Shown: piece after piece, positions 1 through 7,694 of the stretch
How positions within the stretch are numbered: position 1 is the stretch's first letter
Layout of the letters: each line of letters opens with the position of its first letter
Made by a program: the position numbers and the translations under genes
NCBI GenBank assembly: GCA_002390305.1
Contig: DGPE01000069.1
Span: 1-32,079, forward strand
Length of the DNA: 32,079 nt
Direction: 5' to 3'
Source: Micrococcales bacterium UBA4448
GTDB lineage: Bacteria > Actinomycetota > Actinomycetes > Actinomycetales > Microbacteriaceae
Notes under the pieces: generated by a model
Databases searched by the model: none
Told to the model about the DNA's origin: nothing
Seen by the model: only the letters and a program-made list of their open reading frames with translations

Positions 1-465
1 GCGGGTCTTGTTGCGGCAGCCAACGCGGACAGCATTAACATCGCTGTGATGGTTTTGGGCGTTGGTATTGCCGCTTGGCTTGGTGACCAGGTCGGCTACA
101 CACTTGGTCGTCACTATGGCCGCCCTTACTTGGACAAACGCAAGGGTAGCTGGCTTCAAAAAGCCATTGCCCGGTCCGAGCAGTTCTATCAGCGATATGG
201 CTGGTGGTCGATTGTGGTGGCGAGGTTCGTTCCCTGGGGCAGGGTCATAATTCCGGCGCTCGCCGGCATTAGCAAGATGAATTACTACAAGTTTTTCAGC
301 GCAAACGCTGTTGGGGCGACGTTATGGGGCTGTGGGCTCACGCTGGCAGGTTATTTCACCTACACAATCCCGGCTGTCAAGTCAGCTGTTTACGTGATAG
401 CAATTGTGGTTATTTTACTGAGCGTGATCGCAGGAATTAGAACATGGAGATCAAACCGGGTCTAA
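1..465 (+). CDS. DedA family membrane protein, 5' end outside window
   Basis: The frame is open from the first base, so the gene starts upstream and the N-terminal part is missing; 154 codons are visible. Seen: the segment GDQVGYTLGRHYG, then FYQRYGWWSIVVARFVPWGR followed by VIIPALAGISKMNYYKFF, which match the conserved RFxPxxRxxxPxxAG core of DedA/SNARE-associated (VTT) proteins. Two hydrophobic stretches follow, near the C terminus. Family knowledge: DedA proteins are inner-membrane proteins linked to lipid scrambling, undecaprenyl-phosphate recycling and membrane homeostasis; the substrate of this one cannot be read from sequence. Its TAA overlaps the stop of the convergent kinase gene by four bases. 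Confidence in family is high; exact role unknown. Confidence 0.88.
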   Translation, partial: AGLVAAANADSINIAVMVLGVGIAAWLGDQVGYTLGRHYGRPYLDKRKGSWLQKAIARSEQFYQRYGWWSIVVARFVPWGRVIIPALAGISKMNYYKFFSANAVGATLWGCGLTLAGYFTYTIPAVKSAVYVIAIVVILLSVIAGIRTWRSNRV

Positions 466-1058
466 TTCTTCACCCACAGGTCACACAGATCTCTTGATTT
501 TTCAGCCGCTAAAAATTCATCTTCCTGAATCGCCCAAGAATGCCAGTAGTCATTGAACTGCCCATCATCACGGGTGTTAAACCTCTCGCGGCGAGTGTCC
601 TGGTCGCTTTCGATCCATATTCTCAAGTCTGCGACTTCGGCAGAGTAGCTAGAGACTGATCCGCAGCCTTCAATCAGCAAAAGGTTGCCTCCATCGAAAC
701 TTCTCCAACCGTTTGAAGATTCTTCTGGATTACCGCGCTCACCTTTGCTCCAGTCCCAAACCTGCCAATTGGCATCTTTCCCTAGTGATACCGGGGCCAG
801 AATTGTTTGGTTTAGGTACAGAGAGCCGGCGCGCAAGCCCTCCCAGCCGGGATAAAGCTGGTCCATGTGTACAAGCTTCGGAAGCCTGGTTTCCAGCTGA
901 AAATAGGCCTCAAGTAGATCCGCGGCAAACGTCGATTTGCCGGCGCCAGCCCGGCCGTCTATGAGCACAATAGGGGTAGATTTCTTGTTTAGTAGCTCTT
1001 CAATCTTAGAAATTGATCGCTCGAGGGCCGCTGAGTAGGGCAGAGAATTTCCAGACAT
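462..1058 (-). CDS. P-loop ATP-binding protein, uridine-kinase-like
   Basis: A 198-aa protein starting MSGNSLPY. The longer in-frame start at 1127 would run to within nine bases of typA and has no better ribosome site, so I prefer 1058. Seen: Walker A GRAGAGKS at about residues 35-42 after a hydrophobic strand (IVLID), an HMDQLYPGW segment that resembles the acidic substrate-binding loop of uridine/nucleoside kinases, a hydrophobic strand ending LLLIEGCGS, and a basic RRERFNTRD stretch like the LID region. Family knowledge: proteins of this kind phosphorylate nucleosides or other small molecules, but actinobacterial members are mostly uncharacterised. It is convergent with the DedA gene (4-base stop overlap) and divergent from typA. 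Substrate unknown; the kinase call is inference from the fold motifs. Confidence 0.75.
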   Translation of the reverse strand: MSGNSLPYSAALERSISKIEELLNKKSTPIVLIDGRAGAGKSTFAADLLEAYFQLETRLPKLVHMDQLYPGWEGLRAGSLYLNQTILAPVSLGKDANWQVWDWSKGERGNPEESSNGWRSFDGGNLLLIEGCGSVSSYSAEVADLRIWIESDQDTRRERFNTRDDGQFNDYWHSWAIQEDEFLAAEKSRDLCDLWVKN

Positions 1059-1098
1059 ATCCCTAGAGTTTAGGCGGAATAGCAATAGACTAGCCTCT

Positions 1099-1110
1099 GG
1101 CCGTTCGGCC
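1099..1110. repeat. Short perfect dyad in the typA leader
   Basis: GGCCG-TT-CGGCC, a 5-bp-arm inverted repeat, lies 25 bases before the typA start and just after a TAGACT box (1086-1091) that could be a -10 element. If transcription starts near 1098, the dyad would be at the very 5' end of the mRNA. It could be a small 5' hairpin or chance; no function is known. Confidence 0.3.
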
Positions 1111-1135
1111 CAACATTTTCTACCCAAGGTTTTTT

Positions 1136-3043
1136 ATGACAAAGCAAAACAACGCGCTCAGAAACTTAGCAATCGTCGCACACGTAGACCATGGCAAGAC
1201 CACGCTGGTCGACGCCATGCTCAAGCAAACCGACTCTTTTTCGGCGCATGGAGCGATGGATGAGCGCGTCATGGACTCTGGAGACCTAGAGCGTGAAAAG
1301 GGAATCACAATTCTGGCCAAGAACACTGCAATTAGCTATAAAGGCCCTGCGGCTAATGGTGAAACGATTATTTTGAACGTTATTGACACCCCAGGACACG
1401 CTGACTTTGGTGGCGAGGTCGAGCGAGGGTTGTCCATGGTTGATGGCGTTGTGCTATTGGTGGATGCATCTGAGGGTCCGTTGCCACAAACCCGGTTTGT
1501 GCTGAGGAAGGCAATGGAAGCCAGGCTTCCGGTAATCCTGGTGGTAAATAAGACCGACCGCCCGGATGCGCGAATCGATGAGGTTGTGGGAGAAAGCCAT
1601 GACCTGCTACTTGGTTTGGCATCTGATCTTCATGACACAATGCCGGACTTGGATGTCGACGCAATTTTGGACCTCCCAGTGATATATGCCTCTGGTCGTG
1701 CCGGGATCGCTTCGCTAGAAAAGCCAGAGAATGGAACTCTTCCAAACTCAGAAAACCTAGAACCTCTTTTCAAGGCAATCTTGAGCAATATTCCAGCCCC
1801 TGAATACCAAGAGGGAGCGCCTCTCCAGGCTCACGTAACGAACTTGGATGCATCACCATTTCTTGGAAGGCTGGCGCTGCTTCGAATCTATAACGGAGAA
1901 ATCAGGAAAGGCCAGCAGGTTGCTTGGATTCGTCAAGGCGGCTCCCAGCAAACCGTGAAAATAACCGAACTGCTTGGCACCAAAGCTCTCGAGCGAATAA
2001 GCATTGAAAAAGCTTCCGCAGGCGACATCGTTGCTGTTGCGGGAATTGATGAAATTACTATTGGCGACTCGCTATGCGACCTCAATGACCCAAAGCCATT
2101 GCCACCGATCACAGTTGACGAGCCAGCGATTTCCATGACGATGGGTATCAACACCTCTCCAATGGCAGGTCGTGTAAAGGGATCAAAGATGACAGCCAGA
2201 CTGGTGAAAGATCGTCTGGATCGCGAGCTGATAGGTAACGTCTCAATTCGAGTGCTTCCAACCGAGCGTCCAGACGCCTGGGAAGTTCAGGGCCGTGGAG
2301 AACTGGCACTTGCAATTCTTGTCGAGCAGATGCGACGTGAGGGCTATGAGCTCACCGTTGGTAAGCCTCAGGTTGTTACCAAGAAGGTTGATGGCAAGGT
2401 TCACGAGCCAGTAGAAGAGTTGACTATCGACGTGCCGGAGGAGTTCCTCGGAGCCGTTACTCAGCTGCTTGCTTCTCGCAAGGGACGCATGTTTAACATG
2501 ACCAATAATGGAACCGGCTGGGTTCGCATGGAATTCAAAGTTCCCTCCAGGGGGCTAATCGGCTTTAGGACCGAGTTCCTAACCACCACCAAGGGATCAG
2601 GAATCGCCAACGCGCTCGCTGCCGGCTATGAGCCATGGGCTGGAGATATCATCACCAGGCTTAACGGTTCATTAGTCTCAGACCGTGCCGGAGTGGCAAC
2701 ACCTTTTGCCATGATCGCTCTGCAGGAGCGCGGGGCATTCTTTGTTGAGCCAACCTCAGAGGTTTATGCCGGAATGGTTGTGGGTGAGAACTCCCGCCAG
2801 GAGGACATGGACATCAACATCACCAAGGAGAAGCAGCTCACGAACATGAGAGCTGCCTCTGCGGATAACTTTGTGGGCCTAACTCCTCCAAAGAAGCTCT
2901 CACTTGAAGAGTCTTTGGAATTTGCCCGGGAAGACGAGTGCGTTGAGGTAACCCCAGAAGCAATTCGAATTCGCAAACTTGAGCTCGACGCAAACATCAG
3001 AGCCCGTAATCTCTCAGCTCGTAAGAACGCGAGCAAGAAGTAG
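1136..3043 (+). CDS. typA: Ribosome-associated translational GTPase TypA/BipA
   Basis: Full-length 635-aa protein. GTPase motifs appear in order: G1 AHVDHGKTTL (residues 15-24), the G2 region REKGITI, G3 DTPGHADFGGE (about residue 83), G4 NKTD (about 138) and G5 YASGRAG. An EF-Tu-like domain II follows, then the EF-G-like domains III/V (for example ELALAILVEQMRREGYELTVGKPQV and the SRGLIGFRTEF segment) and the TypA-specific C-terminal domain ending in a basic tail. Family: an EF-G/LepA relative that binds the 70S ribosome under stress and cold and assists ribosome assembly. The start ATG is preceded by AAGG seven bases upstream. A strong terminator lies just beyond the stop, inside the convergent nitroreductase gene. 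Confidence 0.97.
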   Translation: MTKQNNALRNLAIVAHVDHGKTTLVDAMLKQTDSFSAHGAMDERVMDSGDLEREKGITILAKNTAISYKGPAANGETIILNVIDTPGHADFGGEVERGLSMVDGVVLLVDASEGPLPQTRFVLRKAMEARLPVILVVNKTDRPDARIDEVVGESHDLLLGLASDLHDTMPDLDVDAILDLPVIYASGRAGIASLEKPENGTLPNSENLEPLFKAILSNIPAPEYQEGAPLQAHVTNLDASPFLGRLALLRIYNGEIRKGQQVAWIRQGGSQQTVKITELLGTKALERISIEKASAGDIVAVAGIDEITIGDSLCDLNDPKPLPPITVDEPAISMTMGINTSPMAGRVKGSKMTARLVKDRLDRELIGNVSIRVLPTERPDAWEVQGRGELALAILVEQMRREGYELTVGKPQVVTKKVDGKVHEPVEELTIDVPEEFLGAVTQLLASRKGRMFNMTNNGTGWVRMEFKVPSRGLIGFRTEFLTTTKGSGIANALAAGYEPWAGDIITRLNGSLVSDRAGVATPFAMIALQERGAFFVEPTSEVYAGMVVGENSRQEDMDINITKEKQLTNMRAASADNFVGLTPPKKLSLEESLEFAREDECVEVTPEAIRIRKLELDANIRARNLSARKNASKK

Positions 3044-3051
3044 AAAAGTTT

Positions 3052-3651
3052 TTAGCTAAGCACCCCGTCGATTGTGTAAACATCGGCGGGGTCTTTTCTT
3101 AGCCTGGGAGCACTCTCTCTGGCAACTAGCTCATCGCTATGACCCGCTAGGCTTCCCTGCTTGCCGATTGCAATGACACAAATAACCTCACGATCCTGCG
3201 CTTTGATTGTCCGCAGGATTTCATCGCGGTTGATGCCGCCCATGTAGTGGGCCTTGAGCTTCATTGCCTCGGCCTGAGTTACAAGCTGAGAGGAGGCTAG
3301 GCCAGCATCGAAATAGGTTCCAGCCATGTCACGCTGTTTTCCTTCGAAAAGTTGGTCGGCAAGCACGATTGCGTAGGCAGATGAAGCTGGGGCCCATGAG
3401 GCATTGAAGCCCCCCAAGCCTGTTCTGGAAATTTCATCAAAAAGCTTGGTGCCTGATCTAAGCAGCACTGCGTGCCATGGCTGCTCGTTACTGGATGAGG
3501 CGCTCCATCGAAAAGCTTCAAGAAGACTTGACACATGGTCATCATCTAATTTGAACCCGGGATCGAAAATTCTCGGACTCCATCTCTCACCTATCAGTGG
3601 GTGAAGTTTTGCGGGAGTATCAGCTGGTTTTGTTAGAAAATTTTCTGTCAT
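3052..3651 (-). CDS. Nitroreductase family oxidoreductase (FMN-dependent)
   Basis: About 199 aa starting MTENFLTK. I chose the ATG at 3651 rather than the GTG three codons earlier, because the only purine-rich site (AGG, about 11 bases upstream) fits the ATG and is too close to the GTG. Seen: an RWSPRIFDP segment near the N terminus (the RxSxRxF flavin-phosphate motif), the RWSASSSNEQPWH region and the ASSQLVTQAEAMKL helix typical of nitroreductase-fold FMN proteins. Family members use NAD(P)H to reduce nitro groups, quinones or other electron-poor compounds; the true substrate is not visible. It converges on typA with an eight-base gap and its last codons contain the typA terminator. Confidence 0.9.
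   Translation of the reverse strand: MTENFLTKPADTPAKLHPLIGERWSPRIFDPGFKLDDDHVSSLLEAFRWSASSSNEQPWHAVLLRSGTKLFDEISRTGLGGFNASWAPASSAYAIVLADQLFEGKQRDMAGTYFDAGLASSQLVTQAEAMKLKAHYMGGINRDEILRTIKAQDREVICVIAIGKQGSLAGHSDELVARESAPRLRKDPADVYTIDGVLS
3063..3097 (+). terminator. Rho-independent terminator of typA, inside the nitroreductase 3' coding end
   Basis: CCCCGTCGAT (3063-3072) pairs with ATCGGCGGGG (3082-3091) over ten base pairs, one of them G-U, around a nine-base loop. TCTTTTCTT follows directly. This is 20 bases after the typA stop. On the minus strand the same hairpin has no adjacent T-run, so it should act mainly on typA transcripts. It lies within the last codons of the convergent gene. Confidence 0.85.
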
Positions 3652-3670
3652 GTGATGCACAACCTGGTAG

Positions 3671-3701
3671 TTGAGAAAAAAAGTCCGCCGAGCGGTACGC
3701 T
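3671..3701 (+). promoter_or_regulatory. Likely leaderless promoter of the EamA gene
   Basis: TTGAGA (3671-3676), a 19-base gap, then TACGCT (3696-3701). The GTG start begins seven bases after the -10 box, at the expected transcription start, and there is no Shine-Dalgarno sequence, which points to a leaderless mRNA. Confidence 0.5.
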
Positions 3702-3707
3702 TACTCA

Positions 3708-4604
3708 GTGTCTAAAAGAGGTTTGGTTTTGTTCTCGATGGCTGGCCTTTTTTGGGGGCTGCCGTATTTTTTCATAGCTCTAGCGCTTGAGAGCTTCTCC
3801 ACACCCTCAATTGTGTTCGCAAGAACCTTTTTAGGCGCTTTAGTGCTTATCCCTTATGCCGCGATAACTGGCTCACTCAAGCCGGCTTTGAAGGCGTGGC
3901 CATACGTTGTGCTGTTTGCAGCCATTGAAATGGTCGGGCCCTGGTATCTGATTACCGAGGCCGAGAAGCATATTTCTTCTGGACTGGCTGGTCTTTTGAT
4001 TGCAACGGTTCCGTTTTTTGCGGTAGCGATTTTGGCAATCTTTCTAAAGGACCGAAAGGCCCTTCGGCCAAGATCTTTGACAGGCATGGTCATCGGGTTT
4101 ACCGGTGTGTTTGTTCTGGTTGGAATTGACTCATTCTTAGGAGCAGTGAACCCGCTGTTCGTGATGATGGTTGTGCTCGCAGCTGTGGGTTATTCGATCG
4201 CGCCGATCATTGCCAATCGAAAATTGAATCATGTTCCAAGTGCCGGCGTGATCGGTATCAGCATGGCCTTTGTGAGCCTCGTTTATTCTCCCTTCGCGCT
4301 ACCGGTGATTGGAGCAGAACTTTCAGACGCAACGGTTCGAAGCATTACAGCGCTGGTGGTGTTGGGTCTGATTTGTTCCGCATTGGCATTCGTGATTTTC
4401 TTTATGTTGATTCAAGAGGTTGGGCCGGTGAAAGCGACGCTGATTACCTACGTCAACACCGCAGTTGCTCTGTCCCTTGGCATCGTCTTCCTAAATGAAC
4501 CAATCACTGTTGGGCTCGCGGTAGGCCTGCCATTGATTGCCCTTGGCCTTTATTTAGCGGGAGGCACCGAGAGAAAGCGCAAGATCCCAGAGGGTGTCGC
4601 CTAG
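3708..4604 (+). CDS. EamA/DMT-superfamily permease
   Basis: 298 aa with about ten hydrophobic segments in two repeats of five, the EamA (RhaT/YdcZ-like) architecture. The first repeat begins MAGLFWGLPYFFIALALE and includes FARTFLGALVLIPYA; the second includes a long hydrophobic end with ATLITYVNTAVALSLGIVF followed by LNEP, a hallmark of EamA repeats. The protein ends in a basic tail. Family members export amino acids, metabolites or drugs, and substrate cannot be assigned. The GTG start follows a TACGCT box directly, suggesting leaderless expression. It is divergent from the nitroreductase gene with a gap of about 55 bases. Confidence 0.92.
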   Translation: MSKRGLVLFSMAGLFWGLPYFFIALALESFSTPSIVFARTFLGALVLIPYAAITGSLKPALKAWPYVVLFAAIEMVGPWYLITEAEKHISSGLAGLLIATVPFFAVAILAIFLKDRKALRPRSLTGMVIGFTGVFVLVGIDSFLGAVNPLFVMMVVLAAVGYSIAPIIANRKLNHVPSAGVIGISMAFVSLVYSPFALPVIGAELSDATVRSITALVVLGLICSALAFVIFFMLIQEVGPVKATLITYVNTAVALSLGIVFLNEPITVGLAVGLPLIALGLYLAGGTERKRKIPEGVA

Positions 4605-4608
4605 TGAC

Positions 4609-4752
4609 ATGTCTGCACGTGATGTGACCTGGAAAGAGCTTAAGAAGTTGGGCCTTCAAGGAACACGCCAAGCGGCGATCAGCGACGACTGGTCGTGCAT
4701 GTATGTCAAAAACACAGGTATATCAGATTATGTAGAAATCGTCCCCGGTTAG
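4609..4752 (+). CDS. Possible 47-aa small protein downstream of the EamA gene
   Basis: An ATG four bases after the EamA stop opens a 47-codon frame, MSARDVTWKELKKL..., with a charged amphipathic N-terminal half and one Cys. It ends TAG at 4750-4752 and so overlaps the 3' end of the convergent cysE by 30 bases. The four-base spacing suggests translational coupling to the transporter gene. I recognise no family. It could be a real small protein, the remnant of a longer gene, or a chance frame. The interval has no other use, and codon choice looks ordinary. Confidence 0.35.
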   Translation: MSARDVTWKELKKLGLQGTRQAAISDDWSCMYVKNTGISDYVEIVPG

Positions 4753-5253
4753 ATTTAGTAAACGGGCATTAACACCAACAGCAACGGTTCCTGCGGGCAT
4801 GTCTTTGGTTACAACGGCGTTCGCCCCAACCGCGCAATCATTGCCGACTGTAATGTTCCCAATTAGCTTTGCGCCCGCTCCGATAATTACCCGATCGCCA
4901 ACGGTCGGGTGACGCTTAACTGCATCCAAAGTTTTGCCACCGAAGGTGACTCCGTGATAAATCAGCACGTCCTCACCAATCACTGCAGTTTCGCCAATTA
5001 CAACTCCGATGCCATGATCGATTACCAGACGCTTTCCTATTACAGCACCGGGGTGTATCTCTATTCCTGTAAAGAACTTGGCATGGTTAGAAACCATGCG
5101 CGAAAGAGTTCTCAGCTTTAGTTTCCAAAGTTTGTGGGCAAAGCGATAGATCCAAATCGCGTGTAATCCACCGGAGGTAAAAAACAGTTCCCATGCACTG
5201 AGAGTTGCCGGGTCACGCTCTAGCCCGGCTCGGATGTCTCCCCTGATACTCAA
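4723..5253 (-). CDS. cysE: Serine O-acetyltransferase
   Basis: 176 aa, the short bacterial form. It transfers an acetyl group from acetyl-CoA to L-serine, giving O-acetylserine for cysteine synthesis. Seen: an N-terminal helical region (MSIRGDIRAGLERDPA), then a left-handed beta-helix of hexapeptide repeats: GIEIHPGAVIG (63-73), the active-site segment IDHGIGVVIGET (78-89), YHGVTFGG (99-106) and GAGAKLIGNITVG. D79/H80 correspond to the catalytic Asp/His region. The start ATG overlaps the cysK stop by four bases (ATGA), so the two are one translationally coupled operon. CysE and CysK form the cysteine synthase complex in many bacteria, usually through the CysE C-terminal Ile; this protein ends ...FYII, which fits. 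Confidence 0.96.
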   Translation of the reverse strand: MSIRGDIRAGLERDPATLSAWELFFTSGGLHAIWIYRFAHKLWKLKLRTLSRMVSNHAKFFTGIEIHPGAVIGKRLVIDHGIGVVIGETAVIGEDVLIYHGVTFGGKTLDAVKRHPTVGDRVIIGAGAKLIGNITVGNDCAVGANAVVTKDMPAGTVAVGVNARLLNLTGDDFYII

Positions 5254-6200
5254 CCTTTGCTCTGATACTCGTCTTGAAGATCACGATAAAGGGTTGATGA
5301 AACATATCTCTCGCCGAACGAGGGGACGATGACCACAATCAATTTGCCGGCAAATTCTGGACGCTGGGCGACCTCTTTGGCGGCCCACAGCGCCGCCCCT
5401 GATGAGATTCCAGCCAGAATACCCTCCTCTGCAGAAGCTCTCCTAGCGAATTCAAAAGCGGTTGCGTTCTCCACGCTAATTACCTCGTCGTAGCTGGTGG
5501 TGTCAAGAACTGAGGGAATGAAATTGGGTCCGATTCCAGCCAGTGGGTGACCTGCTGCCTCGCCTCCGGTTAAAAGTGGTGAAGCCGCAGGCTGGACTGC
5601 GAAAGTTTTGATTTTAGGGTTCAATTCCTTCAGTCGCTGCGAAGTTCCGGTAATGGTTCCTCCGGTTCCACTTCCTGCAACAACGGCTGCAACCTCACCA
5701 TCAGTGTCCGCCCAGATTTCTTCGGCTGTTGTTTGGCGGTGAATTGCGGGACCGGCAGCATTATCGAACTGACGCATCATCACTGAACCTTCAATGTTGG
5801 CTCCCAGTTCCTCCGCTTTGGCCACTGAACCTTTCATACCTTCAGCAGCCGGAGTCAGGAATAGTTCAGCTCCGTATGCGCGGGTGAGAATCTTCCGCTC
5901 AAGGCTCATTGAATCTGGCATCACAATTATTGTTCGGTAACCCCTGGCTGCACCGACCATGGCTAGCGAGATGCCAGTATTACCACTGGTGGCTTCGATG
6001 ATTGTTCCTCCAGGTTTGAGTTCCCCGGAAGCTTCGGCTGCGTTCACCATTGCAATGCCCAAGCGATCCTTGACCGATGACGATGGGTTGTAGAACTCCA
6101 ATTTCGCAACCACCTGGGCCTTTGCACCGTCGGTAATACTGTTGAGAGTGACCAGTGGAGTGTTCCCAAAAATCTCGGTGATGTTCTTATAGATGCGCAT
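5250..6200 (-). CDS. cysK: Cysteine synthase A (O-acetylserine sulfhydrylase)
   Basis: 316 aa, typical length. A PLP enzyme that makes L-cysteine from O-acetylserine and sulfide. Seen: the PLP lysine in NPSSSVKDRLG (K44), the substrate/phosphate loop TSGNTG (71-76) and the glycine-rich phosphate-binding loop GSGTGGTITG (about 176-185). The start at 6200 has AGGAA five bases upstream. It is the first gene of cysK-cysE. The upstream gap, shared with a divergent lipoprotein gene, holds a 7-bp-arm dyad (6260-6282) that could be an operator. Confidence 0.97.
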   Translation of the reverse strand: MRIYKNITEIFGNTPLVTLNSITDGAKAQVVAKLEFYNPSSSVKDRLGIAMVNAAEASGELKPGGTIIEATSGNTGISLAMVGAARGYRTIIVMPDSMSLERKILTRAYGAELFLTPAAEGMKGSVAKAEELGANIEGSVMMRQFDNAAGPAIHRQTTAEEIWADTDGEVAAVVAGSGTGGTITGTSQRLKELNPKIKTFAVQPAASPLLTGGEAAGHPLAGIGPNFIPSVLDTTSYDEVISVENATAFEFARRASAEEGILAGISSGAALWAAKEVAQRPEFAGKLIVVIVPSFGERYVSSTLYRDLQDEYQSKG

Positions 6201-6259
6201 GCATTCCTAGTGTGATTGATTTCAAGACTCTGGAGAAGTTTAACGTCAGAAGGCCTTGG

Positions 6260-6282
6260 AATAGTCCCTGTTACCGACTATT
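6260..6282. promoter_or_regulatory. Perfect dyad between cysK and the lipoprotein gene, possible operator
   Basis: AATAGTC, nine bases, GACTATT: a perfect 7-bp inverted repeat. It lies about 60 bases upstream of the cysK start and 28 bases before the start of the divergent lipoprotein gene. A symmetric site in a gap flanked by a cysteine-synthesis operon would suit a dimeric regulator, but I cannot match it to a known regulator consensus. Confidence 0.4.
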
Positions 6283-6296
6283 TCACAACCAGCCAA

Positions 6297-6302
6297 TACG
6301 CT
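6297..6302 (+). promoter_or_regulatory. Putative -10 box of the lipoprotein gene
   Basis: TACGCT (TAnnnT) ends eight bases before the ATG at 6311, and no ribosome-binding site is present. The same TACGCT box precedes the EamA gene. No clear -35 is seen. Confidence 0.4.
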
Positions 6303-6310
6303 TATCAAGT

Positions 6311-6679
6311 ATGAATCCATTTCGCCTTGGGGCAATGTCTTTCGCCGTTCTGATTGGCCTGTCAGGTTGCAGTATTCAGGAGGTTGCCTCGACTGCGGCT
6401 GACGCAGCAGCCTGCAAGGCGTTGAGCTCCACACTCACGGGCCTGTCCGAAGCCTATGAAAGTGGCTTGGTGGATTCTGGAATCATTCAGCAAATCGAAT
6501 CTCTGATTGGTGACCAGGTTGATTTCTTGCTCTCGACTGAATTAGCAGCCGACATCGGCCAGCTCGCTAAAGAGCTAGCAAGCACAGATCCAGCAGAGAC
6601 CACAGCTGAATCAATTGAGGAGTTGACCGCCAGCATTGCCCAGAGATGCCAAATCGTTGGCGTCGAATTTAGTGAATAA
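6311..6679 (+). CDS. Small predicted lipoprotein of unknown function
   Basis: 122 aa from the ATG at 6311 (MNPFRLGAMSFAVLIGLSGCS). I prefer this to the longer frame from 6212 because it gives a clean lipoprotein signal peptide: a short basic start, a hydrophobic core and the lipobox LSGC at residues 18-21. The mature part is acidic and Ala/Ser/Thr-rich, predicted largely helical, with two Cys (in AACKAL and QRCQIVG) that could form a disulfide. I recognise no domain. It lies alone between divergent cysK and codirectional glpX, preceded by a TACGCT box. Likely anchored on the outer face of the membrane; role unknown. Confidence 0.75.
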   Translation: MNPFRLGAMSFAVLIGLSGCSIQEVASTAADAAACKALSSTLTGLSEAYESGLVDSGIIQQIESLIGDQVDFLLSTELAADIGQLAKELASTDPAETTAESIEELTASIAQRCQIVGVEFSE

Positions 6680-6704
6680 ACCCAGAATTGCCGAATTGGC
6701 TCTA

Positions 6705-6710
6705 TAGCCT
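6705..6710 (+). promoter_or_regulatory. Putative -10 box of glpX (leaderless)
   Basis: TAGCCT is followed by six bases and then the ATG at 6717, so the transcript would start at or next to the start codon. No Shine-Dalgarno sequence exists. No convincing -35 is seen. Confidence 0.5.
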
Positions 6711-6716
6711 TTGGTT

Positions 6717-7694
6717 ATGAGCACAAATCTCCCAGCACTGCATCCAGATCGAAATCTTGCCATGGAACTTGTGAGGGCAACTGAGGCTGCCTCAATCCGT
6801 GCCTACCCATTCATTGGCAAAGGAGATAAAAACGCGGCTGATGGGGCTGCAGTTGATGCCATGAGGGCATTCCTTGGAACCGTGAACTTCGAGGGTTTAG
6901 TTGTGATTGGAGAAGGGGAAAAAGACGATGCACCGATGCTATTCAATGGTGAGATCGTAGGAAATGGAAATGGACCCAGGGTAGACATCGCAGTTGACCC
7001 AATCGACGGAACCTCTTTGACCGCCGCCGGAAGGCAAAATGCAATTTCGGTCATTGCTGTTGCCGATCGGGGATCGATGCTTGACGCTTCGACCGTTTAT
7101 AAAATGGACAAGTTTGTGACAGGACCGGCAGGCGTCGGTGCTTGTGACATTGCAAAACCAATCTCAGAAAACATTAGGGCTTATGCCCGCGCGGCCAGAA
7201 AGCCAGTGGATGAAGTTTTAGTCGCGGTATTAGACCGGGACTACAACAGCAAGCTCGTAGAAGACATCAGAAAAGCTGGGGCGGCAACAAGGTTGTTGCG
7301 AGACGGTGATGTTGCCGGCGGCATACAGGCGGCAAGAGAAAGCTCAAGAATAGACATGTGTGTCGGCATTGGAGGATCTCCTGAAGCCATCGTCACAGCC
7401 TGCGGCATCAAAGCACTGGGGGGTCTGATCCAAGGAATCTTGGCTCCGGGAACGGACCTAGAAAAACAGCATGGAATCGATGCCGGCCTAAAATTTGACC
7501 ACGTTTACCAAATGAATGAGATGGTCTCAAGCGACAACACTTTTTTTGTTGCAACGGGCGTCACCGATGGGCCACTGTTTGCCGGAGTGAAGAAGCACGG
7601 CAAGATCATTACCACGGAGTCCCTTGTAATCAGGGGTAGGTCTGGGACTGTGAGGATGGTTTCGGCTGAACACCAGGCCGATCGCTGGCTCTAG
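6717..7694 (+). CDS. glpX: Fructose-1,6-bisphosphatase class II
   Basis: 325 aa from the ATG at 6717. An in-frame TTG two codons earlier abuts the probable -10 box and is unlikely. It removes the 1-phosphate of fructose-1,6-bisphosphate in gluconeogenesis, using divalent metals. Seen: IGEGEKDDAPML (64-75) with metal-binding acidic residues, DPIDGTS (94-100), the hallmark of this phosphatase superfamily, and GIGGSPEAIVTA later in the chain. In actinobacteria GlpX is usually the main fructose bisphosphatase. Its TAG overlaps the stop of the convergent MFS gene by four bases (CTAG). Confidence 0.96.
   Translation: MSTNLPALHPDRNLAMELVRATEAASIRAYPFIGKGDKNAADGAAVDAMRAFLGTVNFEGLVVIGEGEKDDAPMLFNGEIVGNGNGPRVDIAVDPIDGTSLTAAGRQNAISVIAVADRGSMLDASTVYKMDKFVTGPAGVGACDIAKPISENIRAYARAARKPVDEVLVAVLDRDYNSKLVEDIRKAGAATRLLRDGDVAGGIQAARESSRIDMCVGIGGSPEAIVTACGIKALGGLIQGILAPGTDLEKQHGIDAGLKFDHVYQMNEMVSSDNTFFVATGVTDGPLFAGVKKHGKIITTESLVIRGRSGTVRMVSAEHQADRWL

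Noticed and set aside
6212..6310. N-terminal extension of the lipoprotein gene from 6212
   Set aside because: It would bury the signal peptide 33 residues inside the protein and cross the dyad and -10 box.
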